DNA of 64,000 nucleotides from Aggregatilineales bacterium (GCA_030834905.1 JAUQWZ010000034.1:186001-250000); one strand, 5' to 3'; positions 9,730 through 18,185 are shown, counted from the stretch's first letter. Program-made: numbers and translations. The notes: generated by a model from the letters alone, not told the origin.

Positions 9730-10860
9730 ATGGTGTTCACTAAGGGACTGCAAAGCCAGGCAGTGCTGGATGGACTGGGACAGGGGGTGCTGATCTTTGA
9801 CAGCGCTAACCGCCTGGTCATGGATAATCTGGCGGCGCGGGTGATCCTCGGCGCAGATTTGAAGCTAATTCGCTCAGAAGGGTGGCGCGCGGCTTCGCTG
9901 CTGTTCAACACCCGCCATACCGACCCGGATAAAACGCTCGACGCCGTTCGCTCAAAGGCGATGGCATCGGAGCGCCCGCTGCGTTTTTCCACCTACCGCG
10001 CCGGAGAGCATGTCCCCTGCTGGGCGGCTGCCATCCACGGAAGCGGCGGCGAAGTTTATACCATGCTGACGATTGACGCCCCCGACTGGTCGGCGCTGAC
10101 CGAGCTGGTGGAGAAATACCTCGAAGAAGTGCGCGACGCCACCGCATCCACCGCCGGACACGCTGACTTGATCATGCAGAGCGTTCGTCGCCCGAAGCCC
10201 AACGAAACCATCGAGCAGCTTGGCAGGCGCATCAGCGGGTTTGCCCGCATTATCGACATTCACATGACCCGGTTGGGCGCGCTCACCAATCTGGTGGAAC
10301 GGCTGGAGAAAGTGCGCACCAACGCCATCCGCGATGAAGTGCGTGCGTCGCGCAGCCGCATCGTCCTCGGCGAATTCATGGAAGACTTCCTCGAAGAACT
10401 CAATGACTACCCACTCGCCGATCCCGAGACGGAAGCCCAGGACTATCGCCAGCGCCTCCAGGCGTCGATCCCCGAAAATATCGTCCTGTTTGCATCGCCG
10501 CAGCATCTCGCCGTCATCTTGCGTGACCTGCTGCGGAATGCTATCATGTACAGCCTCAAGGCGACGCCAATTTATATCGTGGCGCATGTCCGCGATAAAA
10601 TGGTTCAAATTGACGTCATCGATGAGGGTTACGGTATTCGCGCCAACGAAGCCGAGCGCGTGTTTAATCCCTTTATGCGGTCACGACAGCCGCAGATTAT
10701 GGGCGAGTTCGGCTACGGGCTGAGCCTGTACCTGTGCAAGAACGAGGTCGAAGCAATGAATGGACGCATCTGGTTTGAAAGCGAAGAAGGCTTGGGAACC
10801 ACATTTAGCCTTAAGCTGGCTGCCTGGCGCAGCGACTCGTCTGGCTCTGAAAGCGAATAA
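9730..10860 (+). CDS. PAS-like/HATPase protein related to histidine kinases, no clear H box
   Basis: A 376-residue soluble protein. The N-terminal 110 residues look PAS-like (AVLDGLGQGVLIFDSANRLV). A helical region (about 115-220) replaces the usual dimerisation domain and has no H-[ED]-x-R. The C-terminal ATPase fold has DLLRNAIMYS (N box), IDEGYGI (G1) and GYGLSLYLCKNE (G2). It is the fourth kinase-type gene in the region and the second without an obvious phosphoacceptor. ATG 9730 is preferred for the GGAG six bases upstream. Confidence 0.75.
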   Translation: MVFTKGLQSQAVLDGLGQGVLIFDSANRLVMDNLAARVILGADLKLIRSEGWRAASLLFNTRHTDPDKTLDAVRSKAMASERPLRFSTYRAGEHVPCWAAAIHGSGGEVYTMLTIDAPDWSALTELVEKYLEEVRDATASTAGHADLIMQSVRRPKPNETIEQLGRRISGFARIIDIHMTRLGALTNLVERLEKVRTNAIRDEVRASRSRIVLGEFMEDFLEELNDYPLADPETEAQDYRQRLQASIPENIVLFASPQHLAVILRDLLRNAIMYSLKATPIYIVAHVRDKMVQIDVIDEGYGIRANEAERVFNPFMRSRQPQIMGEFGYGLSLYLCKNEVEAMNGRIWFESEEGLGTTFSLKLAAWRSDSSGSESE

Positions 10861-10890
10861 CGCCTATCTCTGCACGCTCGTGAGGACGCG

Positions 10891-10929
10891 ACGCCTCTCC
10901 TGATTGTGCGGGAGAGGCGTTTTTATTTG
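10891..10929 (+). terminator. intrinsic terminator after the PAS/HATPase gene
   Basis: ACGCCTCTCC (10891-10900) pairs with GGAGAGGCGT (10911-10920) around a ten-base loop and is followed by TTTTATTT. Confidence 0.85.
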
Positions 10930-10940
10930 TGGAAGCTGAC

Positions 10941-11090
10941 ATGAACAATCTGACACCTGAGTTTTTTGATACCCTGATCGTCGTCGTCATTCTGGTTGGG
11001 CTGGCGCTTGCCGCGGTACGGCTCTACAAGGACTTCACTCGCCCGCTGCCGCCCGACGAAGACACTCGCCCACATAAGCCGCAGCCATAA
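10941..11090 (+). CDS. 49-residue single-span membrane protein, unknown function
   Basis: A short frame that opens with ATG after GGAAG at six bases' spacing. The protein begins MNNLTPEFFDTL, then a single hydrophobic helix IVVVILVGLALAAV, then a polar, Pro-rich tail RLYKDFTRPLPPDEDTRP. The topology suggests a small bitopic membrane protein. Nothing in the sequence gives its partner. It lies just after a terminator, so it needs its own promoter or readthrough. Too short for certainty, but ribosome site, helix and stop are coherent. Confidence 0.5.
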   Translation: MNNLTPEFFDTLIVVVILVGLALAAVRLYKDFTRPLPPDEDTRPHKPQP

Positions 11091-11113
11091 CGGCGATTGA
11101 AAACGACGAATGC

Positions 11114-11175
11114 AGGGACACGACAATGTCGTGTCCGAAAAGAGGGCAGCGGACACGATGGTGTCGTGTCCCTAC
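11114..11175. repeat. dispersed double-hairpin repeat, family A, copy 1
   Basis: Two 21-base hairpins (11116-11136 and 11152-11172), each with GGACAC and GTGTCC arms, joined by a short linker ending GGGCAGC and closed by CCCTAC. Other copies are at 33864-33951, 36183-36252 and, as a single hairpin, 38153-38190. It lies between the 49-residue gene and serS. Confidence 0.85.
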
Positions 11176-11244
11176 AAACGTCATCTGTCTCTTGAATCAA
11201 ATCAATGGACAAATACTCGCACCTGTCACGATAAGGACTGAATC

Positions 11245-12651
11245 ATGATCGATATCGCCTTAATCCGCGAAAAGCCCGAATGGGTCAAAGAACAGATCGC
11301 CAAACTGAACGATGAGACGGCGCTCAAGCGGGTCGATGCCATCGTCGAACTCGACCAGCAGCGCCGCGCCCTGCTGGCGCAGGTTGAGAATATTCAGGCT
11401 TCCCGTAACAAGCTGAATAAAGGCGTCGGCATGTTGCGCGGCAGTAAGCAGATCGACGACGAACGGCGCGGCGCGCTGGCAGCGCTGGCGCTGGAATTGA
11501 TGAACGCGGGCGATTACGAGCAGGCGGCGCTGGCGCTGGCGGGCGATATCCCCGCTACCGATCTGCGTCCGGGTGCGCCCAACGCGCTGGAAGCGCTGAT
11601 GACGGCGCTCGGCAGCATCGGGGAAATTGTCCAGAACCATAACGAGAAGCTGAAAGCCATCGAAACCGAGTTGGAAGAAAACCTGCTCTGGATTCCCAAC
11701 ATGCCGCACGAAAGCGTGCCCGTCGCCCCGGACGACTCGCACAACATTGCCTGGACGCCGGAAGGGGCTTTCTACGAATTTGACTTTGAACCCCAGCCGC
11801 ACTGGGAACTGGGTCCCGCGCTGGGCATCATCGACTTTGAACGCGGCGTCAAGCTCATGGGGACGCGCGGCTACGTCTTCACGGGCATGGGCGCGCGGCT
11901 GCAGCGGGCGCTGATCAATTTCTTCCTCGATATGGCGCGTGGTAAAGGCTTCACCGAGCTTTACCTGCCCTATATGGTCAAGGAAGAGATGCTGTATGGC
12001 GCGGCGCAGTTTCCCAAGTTCCGCGATGTGGTGTACTTCGATCCCGACGCCGAACTGTATATGCTGCCGACTGCCGAAGTCGCCATCACCAATCTGCACC
12101 GCGACGAAATTCTCGACGAGGCACAGCTTCCCCTGTATTACGTCGCCCACACGCCCTGCTTCCGCCGCGAGAAAACCAGCGCCGGGCGCGACGTGCGCGG
12201 CATTAAGCGCGTGCATCAGTTTGAAAAAGTGGAGATGTACAAGCTCACCATGCCGGAGACGAGCTACGAAGAACTCGAATCGCTGACCGAAGCCGCAAGC
12301 GACATCTGCCGCGCGCTCAAGCTGCCGTTCCGCCGCCTCGAAATCGTCACCGGCGACCTCGGCTTTGCCGCCACCCGGAAGTATGACGTTGAGGTCTGGT
12401 CGCCCGGCTGCCAGGAATGGCTGGAAGTCAGCTCGTGCAGCAACGATGAAGCATTTCAGGCGCGGCGGGCGAACATCAAATATCGCCCTGAAGGACAAAA
12501 GAAAACGCGCTATGTCCACACGCTCAACGGCAGCGGGTTGGCAACGCCGCGTGTGATCATCGCCATTCTGGAAAACTACCAGCAGGCAGACGGCTCGGTG
12601 CGCGTGCCCGATGTGTTAGTGCCGTACATGGGCGCCGACGAAATCCGATAG
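11245..12651 (+). CDS. serS: seryl-tRNA synthetase with an enlarged N-terminal arm
   Basis: Charges tRNA-Ser. Class II motifs are present: HTPCFRREKTSAGRDVRGIK (motif 2) and LNGSGLATPRVIIAILENYQ (motif 3). At 468 residues it is about 40-45 longer than usual. The extra length is at about residues 64-118, in the coiled-coil arm that grips the long variable loop of tRNA-Ser. The arm sequence is interrupted by an Ala/Leu-rich segment (ALAALALELMNAGDYEQAAL). AAGGA precedes the ATG. Confidence 0.95.
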   Translation: MIDIALIREKPEWVKEQIAKLNDETALKRVDAIVELDQQRRALLAQVENIQASRNKLNKGVGMLRGSKQIDDERRGALAALALELMNAGDYEQAALALAGDIPATDLRPGAPNALEALMTALGSIGEIVQNHNEKLKAIETELEENLLWIPNMPHESVPVAPDDSHNIAWTPEGAFYEFDFEPQPHWELGPALGIIDFERGVKLMGTRGYVFTGMGARLQRALINFFLDMARGKGFTELYLPYMVKEEMLYGAAQFPKFRDVVYFDPDAELYMLPTAEVAITNLHRDEILDEAQLPLYYVAHTPCFRREKTSAGRDVRGIKRVHQFEKVEMYKLTMPETSYEELESLTEAASDICRALKLPFRRLEIVTGDLGFAATRKYDVEVWSPGCQEWLEVSSCSNDEAFQARRANIKYRPEGQKKTRYVHTLNGSGLATPRVIIAILENYQQADGSVRVPDVLVPYMGADEIR

Positions 12652-12684
12652 GGTACAGCCGGTCATACAGGAAATCGTGTCTTG

Positions 12685-12715
12685 CAGTTGGGCGACTCAC
12701 CAAGCCGCCCAACTG
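12685..12715. repeat. inverted repeat between convergent genes
   Basis: CAGTTGGGCG (12685-12694) is the exact complement of CGCCCAACTG (12706-12715). It sits between serS (+) and the HEAT gene (-). No T-run follows on either strand, so it is not a standard terminator but may still stop or stabilise transcripts. Confidence 0.5.
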
Positions 12716-12726
12716 ACACAATGCCG

Positions 12727-13203
12727 CTACCGATAGGCTAAGGTAGCTAAAGCGCTGCGCCCCCAGGCGCGAATGCGCGGGTTGTCGCTGGTGGCTGCCC
12801 GACGCAGCACCACCGTCGCCAGCGCCAGATCAATTTGCAGCAGCCCCAGCGCCGCCACATACGAATTCTGTTCGTCGGGCAGCGGGTTTTCAACTATCGC
12901 GCACAGAGTCTCAAAAGCGCGGCTCTCATTCAGCCGCCCCAACGCCCAGATAGCGCTCGCCCGCACATCCCACGAAGCATCCGCCGCCGCCGCGATCAGC
13001 GGCTCCAGCGCCTGGGTGTCGCCAATATCGCCCAGGTCTGCCGCCGCCCGCCAGCGCCCCTCGTTCGGCGCGGCAGCGTCGTTCAGCAGCGCCAGCAGCG
13101 GTTCGACCGCGCCAGCGTCAATCAGGGCGCAGTCCGCCGCCAGCCGTTCCGCCAGCACCGAGCTGCTCAGGGAAGTGAGGAAGGAATGCATACTAACCGC
13201 CAT
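12727..13203 (-). CDS. HEAT-repeat protein
   Basis: A 158-residue all-helical protein with HEAT/PBS-lyase-type repeats: RWRAAADLGDIGDTQALEPL, then WDVRASAIWALGRLNESRAF, then a third unit around YVAALGLLQIDLAL. Such repeats are protein-interaction scaffolds, with no enzymatic signature here. Its ATG is two bases after the end of the broken HNH frame upstream, so it is the third gene of a tandem minus-strand cluster. A second Met at residue 5 could be the start. Confidence 0.75.
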   Translation of the reverse strand: MAVSMHSFLTSLSSSVLAERLAADCALIDAGAVEPLLALLNDAAAPNEGRWRAAADLGDIGDTQALEPLIAAAADASWDVRASAIWALGRLNESRAFETLCAIVENPLPDEQNSYVAALGLLQIDLALATVVLRRAATSDNPRIRAWGRSALATLAYR

Positions 13204-13205
13204 TG

Positions 13206-13613
13206 CTACGGATAAAGCCCATACTGAATAAGCATCTCTCGCTGTTCAAGCTGCTCATCACTATTCATGTGCAGCAGCTTGACTGTTGTTCTTCCTCGGG
13301 AATTCAGCCCTTCAATTCTCGCGCCGCTGAGCACAAAGTGCTCGCCCCAGATGTGCAATCTGGGATGAAACAAAAACTCAGGATTTCCGTCTTGCGGGTC
13401 AAGCGAGGCGAGATCGCTACCTTTGAAACGATTGCAGAATACACAGCTTAAACAGAGGTTCTCCTCGGCAGTCTATCCGCCGTGTTTCTCAGCATAGACG
13501 TGATCGATTTCGTGAGCTTTTACGGAATATCTCGCTTCGAACAGGCAGTATTCGCAGCGCCCGCCAGCACGCTGGTAAACGAGTGAACGCAATCTATCGG
13601 GAACGTAGCTCAT
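13206..13613 (-). pseudogene. HNH endonuclease interrupted by one in-frame TAG
   Basis: Translation from 13613 gives MSYVPDRLRSLVYQRAGG, then CEYC, then the HNH core HEIDHVYAEKHGG, then TAG at 13473-13475 (codon 47). The same frame continues without other damage through TAEENLCLSCVFCNRFKGS to a stop at 13206, covering the second Cys pair and a C-terminal third typical of the family. A CAG-to-TAG change would explain it. The start overlaps the preceding 82-residue gene as ATGA. It could be a recent pseudogene, a read-through gene or a sequence error. Confidence 0.8.
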
Positions 13614-13858
13614 TGTTGTTGCAGCTTCGCAATCGCACGCATCTTAGTAAGCCGCATCAGGTGTTCCAGATGAAGGTAATCGTCGAGTTCTTCCTGTTCA
13701 TCCCGGTTGATCTGTCCGGCACGATTTAGTTCAAGCAGGTGACTAATACGCGCCTCTGTCTCGTCCGAAAGGCGAAATGCAGCGATCTCTTCAAGGCTGG
13801 GATTCGACGTAAGGAATTCCGCAAATTCAGAATGTACCTGTCTCGTTAGCACATGCAT
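13610..13858 (-). CDS. 82-residue acidic helical protein paired with the HNH gene
   Basis: Begins MHVLTRQVHSEFAEF and contains NPSLEEIAAFRLSDE and EELDDYLHLEHLMRLTKMRA. It resembles small helical proteins that I recall next to HNH nucleases in cyanobacteria and Chloroflexota, an arrangement reminiscent of an antitoxin beside its toxin; that role is inference. The start at 13858 is chosen over 13879 because GGAAGGAACAGG directly precedes it. It overlaps the HNH gene by four bases (ATGA). Confidence 0.75.
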   Translation of the reverse strand: MHVLTRQVHSEFAEFLTSNPSLEEIAAFRLSDETEARISHLLELNRAGQINRDEQEELDDYLHLEHLMRLTKMRAIAKLQQQ

Positions 13859-13884
13859 CACCTGTTCCTTCCATCTCAACTACT

Positions 13885-15783
13885 TTAACTATACACCACG
13901 TACCGTTCCAGGAACTTGAGCGTCGCTTTCAGATAGGCGTCTATCGTGTCCGGCTTGCGGAAGCCGTGTCCTTCCCCGGCATAGACGTGATATTCGTGTG
14001 GCACGCCGCGCGCGCGCAGCGCCGCGACGATGCTGTCGCTCTGGGATTTTGGCACCACGTTGTCATCTTCACCCTGAAACACGATCACCGGATCGACGAT
14101 CTTATCGGCGTGGAACAGCGGCGAGCGCTCGCGGTACAGCGGCGCGGCTTCCGGCAGCGGACCGAGCAGCGTCTCCGAATAGCGTTCCTCGAACTTGAAA
14201 TCCGCTTCGCTGACCAGCGTAAACTGATTGCTGATTCCGTACAGGCACACGCCAGCCTTATAGAAGCCAGGCTTGCTCACCAGCGATTGCAGCACCGTAT
14301 AGCCGCCCGCGCTGCCGCCAAGTATCACGAACTTTTGCGGATCAGCTAATCCCTGCGCCGCCAGATACGCCGCCCCGCTGGCGCTGTCCTCCACGTCATA
14401 ATAGCCCCAGGCGCGGCGGTGCCTGTCCTTGTAGACCTTGCCATAGCCGGTGCTGCCGCGATGGTTGACCTGTAATACCGCGTAGCCGCGCGTGGCGTAA
14501 AACTGCATCTCGGCGTCGTAGCCCAGCCGCCGCTGGCTGGTCGGTCCGCCGTGAACGTGGACGATCAGCGGCGGCTGCCCGATGCCCTCAAAATGGTCGC
14601 TGGTTGGCGGATAGTACAAGCCGTGTGCTGTCTCTCCGTCGTGCCCCGCCCACTCAATCACCTGCGCCTGTGAAAGCCGCGCCGATTCCAGCGCGATGCT
14701 GGTGCTGTAGCGGTGAACCGATACGGCGTCACGCTCAGGAGCATAGCTCACGACTCGTTCGGGCGCGGTGCTGGCGCTAACCAGCAGCGCCACCGCCTCG
14801 CGCGTGGGAGACACCGCAATCTGGCGCATTTCAGTCATCCCGTCCAGCGCCGCCGCGCCATCATCGAGCGCGTCGCCAGTGGCGGCGTTGCAGCGCCACA
14901 GGCTGCAAGCCGCTTGCTGGTTGCGAATGCTGTAAATGCTCCTGCTGTCATGCGACCAGCCATACATACGGATTCCCTGTGACCAGGCGGGAACGGCGTG
15001 TTCGGCTTCAGCCGTTGTAAGCTGCCTGCGCTGCCCTGTTTCCAGATCATAGATGTAAATCTGCCACCAGCCGCTGGCATCGCTCACGTATGCCAGTGAT
15101 TTTCCATCTGGCGAGAACTCCGGCTGAAAGATTGCCGTTTCGCTGTCGCCGACGATGGTCTGCGCCGACTCGATATAGGGAAAGCCAGCCTGATCGTAGC
15201 CCACCGCTGCCAGCCGCAGTTCGGTGCCGTCCCAGGGCATCAACGGCTGGTTCCAGGTGATGAAGGCGACGTGTTTTCCCGCCGGATGCCAGACAGGCTG
15301 CATCACGTAATCGGTTCCATACGCCAGCTTGCGCGACCACTCCTTGCCCTGGCTATCTACCACCGCCAAACCGTCGGTTCGCCCATCCTGATGCACATAC
15401 ATCACCCATTTGCCGTCCGGCGAAATTCGGGGCGACGCCGCCGTTCCAAACGCGGGTGTAATCGGCTGCGGTCGCCCGCCTGCCAGCGCCACCCGGTACA
15501 GCCGCCCGCCGTGACCGGCAAAGACGGCTGTGCCATCCTGAACGTGGAACTCGCCGCCGCCGTAGCCAACCCGCCCGCGTATCGCCATGTCAGCGTCGGT
15601 CAGGTCGCGCGGCGCGTCATCGGGGCGCTGCGCCACAAGCACGCTGTGTCCGGCGCGTGTTTCCAGCCAGACGAGGGTCGATCCGTCACTGTCCCACTGC
15701 ACATCGGAGAGCCGCACGCCGCCTGCCAGCATCAGCGTGGTGATAGGACTGCTCCAGGTGCCATAAGCCCGTTTCTGCTTCAT
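13885..15783 (-). CDS. S9-family serine peptidase (acylaminoacyl-peptidase/prolyl oligopeptidase type)
   Basis: A 632-residue peptidase with an N-terminal beta-propeller and a C-terminal alpha/beta-hydrolase domain. The catalytic Ser is in GGSAGGYTVLQ, the Asp in FQGEDDNVVP and the His in GEGHGFRKPD. VHVHGGPTSQ is the usual oxyanion-region HGGP. There is no signal peptide, so it is probably cytosolic and acts on short or acyl-blocked peptides. ATG 15783 follows GGAG. A strong promoter lies about 180 bases upstream, with a terminator-like hairpin in between (15864-15964). Confidence 0.93.
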   Translation of the reverse strand: MKQKRAYGTWSSPITTLMLAGGVRLSDVQWDSDGSTLVWLETRAGHSVLVAQRPDDAPRDLTDADMAIRGRVGYGGGEFHVQDGTAVFAGHGGRLYRVALAGGRPQPITPAFGTAASPRISPDGKWVMYVHQDGRTDGLAVVDSQGKEWSRKLAYGTDYVMQPVWHPAGKHVAFITWNQPLMPWDGTELRLAAVGYDQAGFPYIESAQTIVGDSETAIFQPEFSPDGKSLAYVSDASGWWQIYIYDLETGQRRQLTTAEAEHAVPAWSQGIRMYGWSHDSRSIYSIRNQQAACSLWRCNAATGDALDDGAAALDGMTEMRQIAVSPTREAVALLVSASTAPERVVSYAPERDAVSVHRYSTSIALESARLSQAQVIEWAGHDGETAHGLYYPPTSDHFEGIGQPPLIVHVHGGPTSQRRLGYDAEMQFYATRGYAVLQVNHRGSTGYGKVYKDRHRRAWGYYDVEDSASGAAYLAAQGLADPQKFVILGGSAGGYTVLQSLVSKPGFYKAGVCLYGISNQFTLVSEADFKFEERYSETLLGPLPEAAPLYRERSPLFHADKIVDPVIVFQGEDDNVVPKSQSDSIVAALRARGVPHEYHVYAGEGHGFRKPDTIDAYLKATLKFLERYVVYS

Positions 15784-15863
15784 GACCGTTCGCTCCAATC
15801 GAAGAAGGAAGTTGGGGGATTCATGTCATCGAGGCTGAATTATAGAGCGTGCGAGGGAAAAGA

Positions 15864-15964
15864 AAACGCCCCACCAGAAGATGGGGCGTTTTGTTGTTGG
15901 TGTGGGGTAAAAAGGGTTTCTTTAATAAATCTATTGATCCCCACACGTTTATGTTGTCTATCTG
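15864..15964 (-). ncRNA. candidate small RNA or attenuated leader upstream of the S9 peptidase
   Basis: The transcript expected from the promoter at 15971-15999 would begin near 15964. It contains a stem pairing GTGTGGGG with CCCCACAC around a long AU-rich loop, then a strong hairpin AACGCCCCA/TGGGGCGTT followed by TTTTCTTTT, which is a textbook terminator on this strand. The peptidase ATG is 80 bases further on. Either a roughly 100-nt RNA is made, or termination controls the peptidase. CCCCACA could alternatively pair with TGGTGGGG in the terminator. Confidence 0.5.
15865..15898. terminator. bidirectional terminator hairpin
   Basis: AACGCCCCA (15865-15873) and TGGGGCGTT (15882-15890) form a nine-base-pair stem with U-rich tails on both strands. 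Confidence 0.75.
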
Positions 15965-15970
15965 AAAATG

Positions 15971-15999
15971 AGTATATGAAATTGTTCTGGCAAAGTCAA
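15971..15999 (-). promoter_or_regulatory. strong minus-strand promoter
   Basis: Read on the minus strand: TTGACT (15994-15999), exactly 17 bases, then TATACT (15971-15976). This is the best promoter match in the window. It points to the candidate small RNA and the S9 peptidase. Confidence 0.7.
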
Positions 16000-16216
16000 A
16001 CGTCATTCTGAGAGGCTTTAATTGTACAATCTATCATTATCGCTAGTAACGTCCTTCACAATAGTTGTTAAATCGCCCGCTATGAATGGAGTTTAAGCGA
16101 ACCTCAAGCGGCGAAGGCGAAAGATAACAATGCTTCCTCATGTATTACATCGCCGACGTTCATTTTAATGTAAATCGACCCGCGAATTAATCTGGCGCTA
16201 ATTTAGTGCAAACTGC

Positions 16217-16248
16217 ACAAAAAAGTGGGGCTTTTTTAAGCCCCACTT
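16217..16248 (-). terminator. intrinsic terminator of the L,D-transpeptidase gene
   Basis: On the minus strand AAGTGGGGCTT and AAGCCCCACTT form an 11-base-pair stem followed by TTTTTTG. It starts four bases after the stop codon. Confidence 0.85.
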
Positions 16249-16251
16249 CTC

Positions 16252-18057
16252 TTAGGAGTTTGAACTCCTCATCGCGTCAGAGGCTTGGGCGTTCTGCCCA
16301 AGTGACATCCGCGCCAGATCGCTGCGCGGCGCGTATTCCCGCGACACGATCTCGACCATCGTGCCTACCTCCGCCCAGTAATAAAGCTGCTCGGCGTCTC
16401 CGTCGATGGACATGACGCAGCCGTAGGTGTATTGGCTGCCAACGTTGCCGTTGCCCATAACCGTACCGCCCGGCAGAATTACTCTGCCGTGGAAGCCGTT
16501 GACCAGCCCCGGAGAAACTTCGTAGATGCCCATGAACCAGCCCATCGTCCATGAACCGCAGCTGTTGTCACCACACAGTTCAACGCTGCTGCCCACCGCC
16601 GTCTCCTGATGATCGAGGATCTGGAAGATGCCCGGCGAAGTCGGCGCGCGATCCATACCCGACGAAATCAGCCAATTGAACACCAACTGCCCGTTCTCGT
16701 ATGCCCACAGGGTCTGTGTTTCCAGATCGACGATGATCCGCTTGTTCGGTACCGGATCGAGTGGCACGACTTCATCCGGCGATGGCAGATTGACCCTCTC
16801 GCCTACGGAAAGCATCGCATCCCAGTCCCGGCGAGGATTCGCCTGCTGCATCAGATTGAACGGCACGCCGGTGCGCCGGGCAATGCGATAGCCGCTGTCG
16901 CCGGACTGCACTTCGTAAGTGCTGGTGCGATAGCGAATCCGCAGCGTCACCTGTGCCCTGCCCTCGCCAATAGCTGTCCGCACTTTATCCAATGCGTCGG
17001 ACGGCTCGATGTAGCGCAAATCGTTGTCCTGCATCAGGGTATCGGTCTGCATATCGACAAACTGGGCGAATTCTTCCGCGCGCAGGGACAGTCGCTCAGT
17101 ACCGGCTTCAATCCAGCTTGTGAAGGTATCGCGATCTGGCGTCCACGCCAGCGTTTCGTTCGTAAAAGGATCATAGGCGCGTACCAGAAAAGTTTGCGAG
17201 GTCAGCGCCCGCGCCTGCTCCAGATAAGGCGTCGGATCGGTAATATCCGGCTCCATCGGCATCATCACCAGATCGAGGCGGCGGCGGTCAGCCACCTGCT
17301 CCAGATCTTCCTGCAAATTTTCAAGCGTAATGGCGACATCCAGGAATCGCCCATCGGTGCCGGGAATGCCGACCAGTTCGTCGCCTTCCCAACGATAACC
17401 GGCGTTATGCGGCACGATCCTGGAGATTTCGGTGTAGTTCAGCAGCGTCGTCTGCGCCGCCAGCACGTCCAGCGCGACTGCTGGCACGATGTGATAGCCT
17501 AACGGAATGCCGCTCATACCGACGTTACGCGCCGATTCGGCGGTCGCCCGGGCGTCCAGTCGAATGCCCAGTTCCGTTGGAGTCACTTCCCACTGGCGCT
17601 CCTCATCGACCACCTGAATCCGAACCTCGCTGCTCCACGCCTGCTGCAGCAGCGCAATTGATTCGTCTACCGTCTTGCCGCCCAGATTAACGCCCAGCGC
17701 CCAGACGTTGGGGAAAATGCGGTTCTGTCCGGTGTAGGTGAGCACAAAAATCAAAAACAGCGCCGCCACGACAGCGGCAGCAATCCCCGTAAATCGCACG
17801 TCATTCCGAAGTCGCCACAGCAAATCACGCCCGGCAGCGCCTGCTTTGGCGGCAATATCACCCGCCTTACCGCCCGTGTTCAGGCGCGGGGCGCGAAATC
17901 CCGGTGGAGAAGCATCGCGCCGTTGTAATGGCGTTCGTGTGTCAAGCGGTACGCCAGCTTCCGGCGCGCGAGGCGTAACCATCTGGCGACGCTGGCGTGC
18001 CGCCATGCGCTGGCGCGCGCGTCCTCTCGGTTTACGATCAGGCTGGTAAACGTCCAT
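16252..18057 (-). CDS. membrane-anchored VanW/PG-binding, LysM, L,D-transpeptidase (YkuD) protein
   Basis: A 601-residue envelope protein. Residues 1-85 are basic and cytosolic, with one membrane helix at about 89-108. Then come a VanW/PG_binding_4-like region (GVNLGGKTVDESIALLQQAW), a LysM peptidoglycan-binding domain (about 380-425, YEVQSGDSGYRIARRTGV) and a YkuD domain (about 438-575). The catalytic Cys is at about 547 in SQYTYGCVMS, where most members have S/T-H-G-C, so the conserved His is Tyr here. It should cross-link or modify peptidoglycan outside the membrane. A terminator follows. Confidence 0.88.
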   Translation of the reverse strand: MDVYQPDRKPRGRARQRMAARQRRQMVTPRAPEAGVPLDTRTPLQRRDASPPGFRAPRLNTGGKAGDIAAKAGAAGRDLLWRLRNDVRFTGIAAAVVAALFLIFVLTYTGQNRIFPNVWALGVNLGGKTVDESIALLQQAWSSEVRIQVVDEERQWEVTPTELGIRLDARATAESARNVGMSGIPLGYHIVPAVALDVLAAQTTLLNYTEISRIVPHNAGYRWEGDELVGIPGTDGRFLDVAITLENLQEDLEQVADRRRLDLVMMPMEPDITDPTPYLEQARALTSQTFLVRAYDPFTNETLAWTPDRDTFTSWIEAGTERLSLRAEEFAQFVDMQTDTLMQDNDLRYIEPSDALDKVRTAIGEGRAQVTLRIRYRTSTYEVQSGDSGYRIARRTGVPFNLMQQANPRRDWDAMLSVGERVNLPSPDEVVPLDPVPNKRIIVDLETQTLWAYENGQLVFNWLISSGMDRAPTSPGIFQILDHQETAVGSSVELCGDNSCGSWTMGWFMGIYEVSPGLVNGFHGRVILPGGTVMGNGNVGSQYTYGCVMSIDGDAEQLYYWAEVGTMVEIVSREYAPRSDLARMSLGQNAQASDAMRSSNS

Positions 18058-18185
18058 TGCTCATTCGTCCAGGAATACGCTTCTTTCGTTAGGTTATGTT
18101 GGCATTTGTACTCAACCAAAACATCAGGTTCGGATGAAAGTGTCAACACCACCTATTCATTGTAAACGATTTTGCCCCGGTGGTA

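Larger units (their letters stand above)
15784..16251. other. AT-rich non-coding gap
   Basis: 468 bases without a supported protein gene, clearly AT-rich relative to the window (21 of 60 bases are G or C at 15961-16020). It contains a bidirectional hairpin, a strong minus-strand promoter and the terminator of the L,D-transpeptidase gene. The part at 16020-16200 shows nothing recognisable. Confidence 0.7.

Noticed and set aside
11114..11175. Tandem palindromes considered as a CRISPR array
   Set aside because: Only two hairpins per locus, no regular spacers and no cas genes. They fit dispersed hairpin repeats.
11260..12519. 419-residue open frame antisense to serS
   Set aside because: Same reason: a mirror of GC-rich codons opposite a well-conserved gene.
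13473..13475. TAG in the HNH gene as a recoded (pyrrolysine or suppressor) codon
   Set aside because: No recoding element is seen, and other genes here use TAG as a normal stop (for example 1-670 and the SPOUT/L4 region). A mutation or error is simpler.
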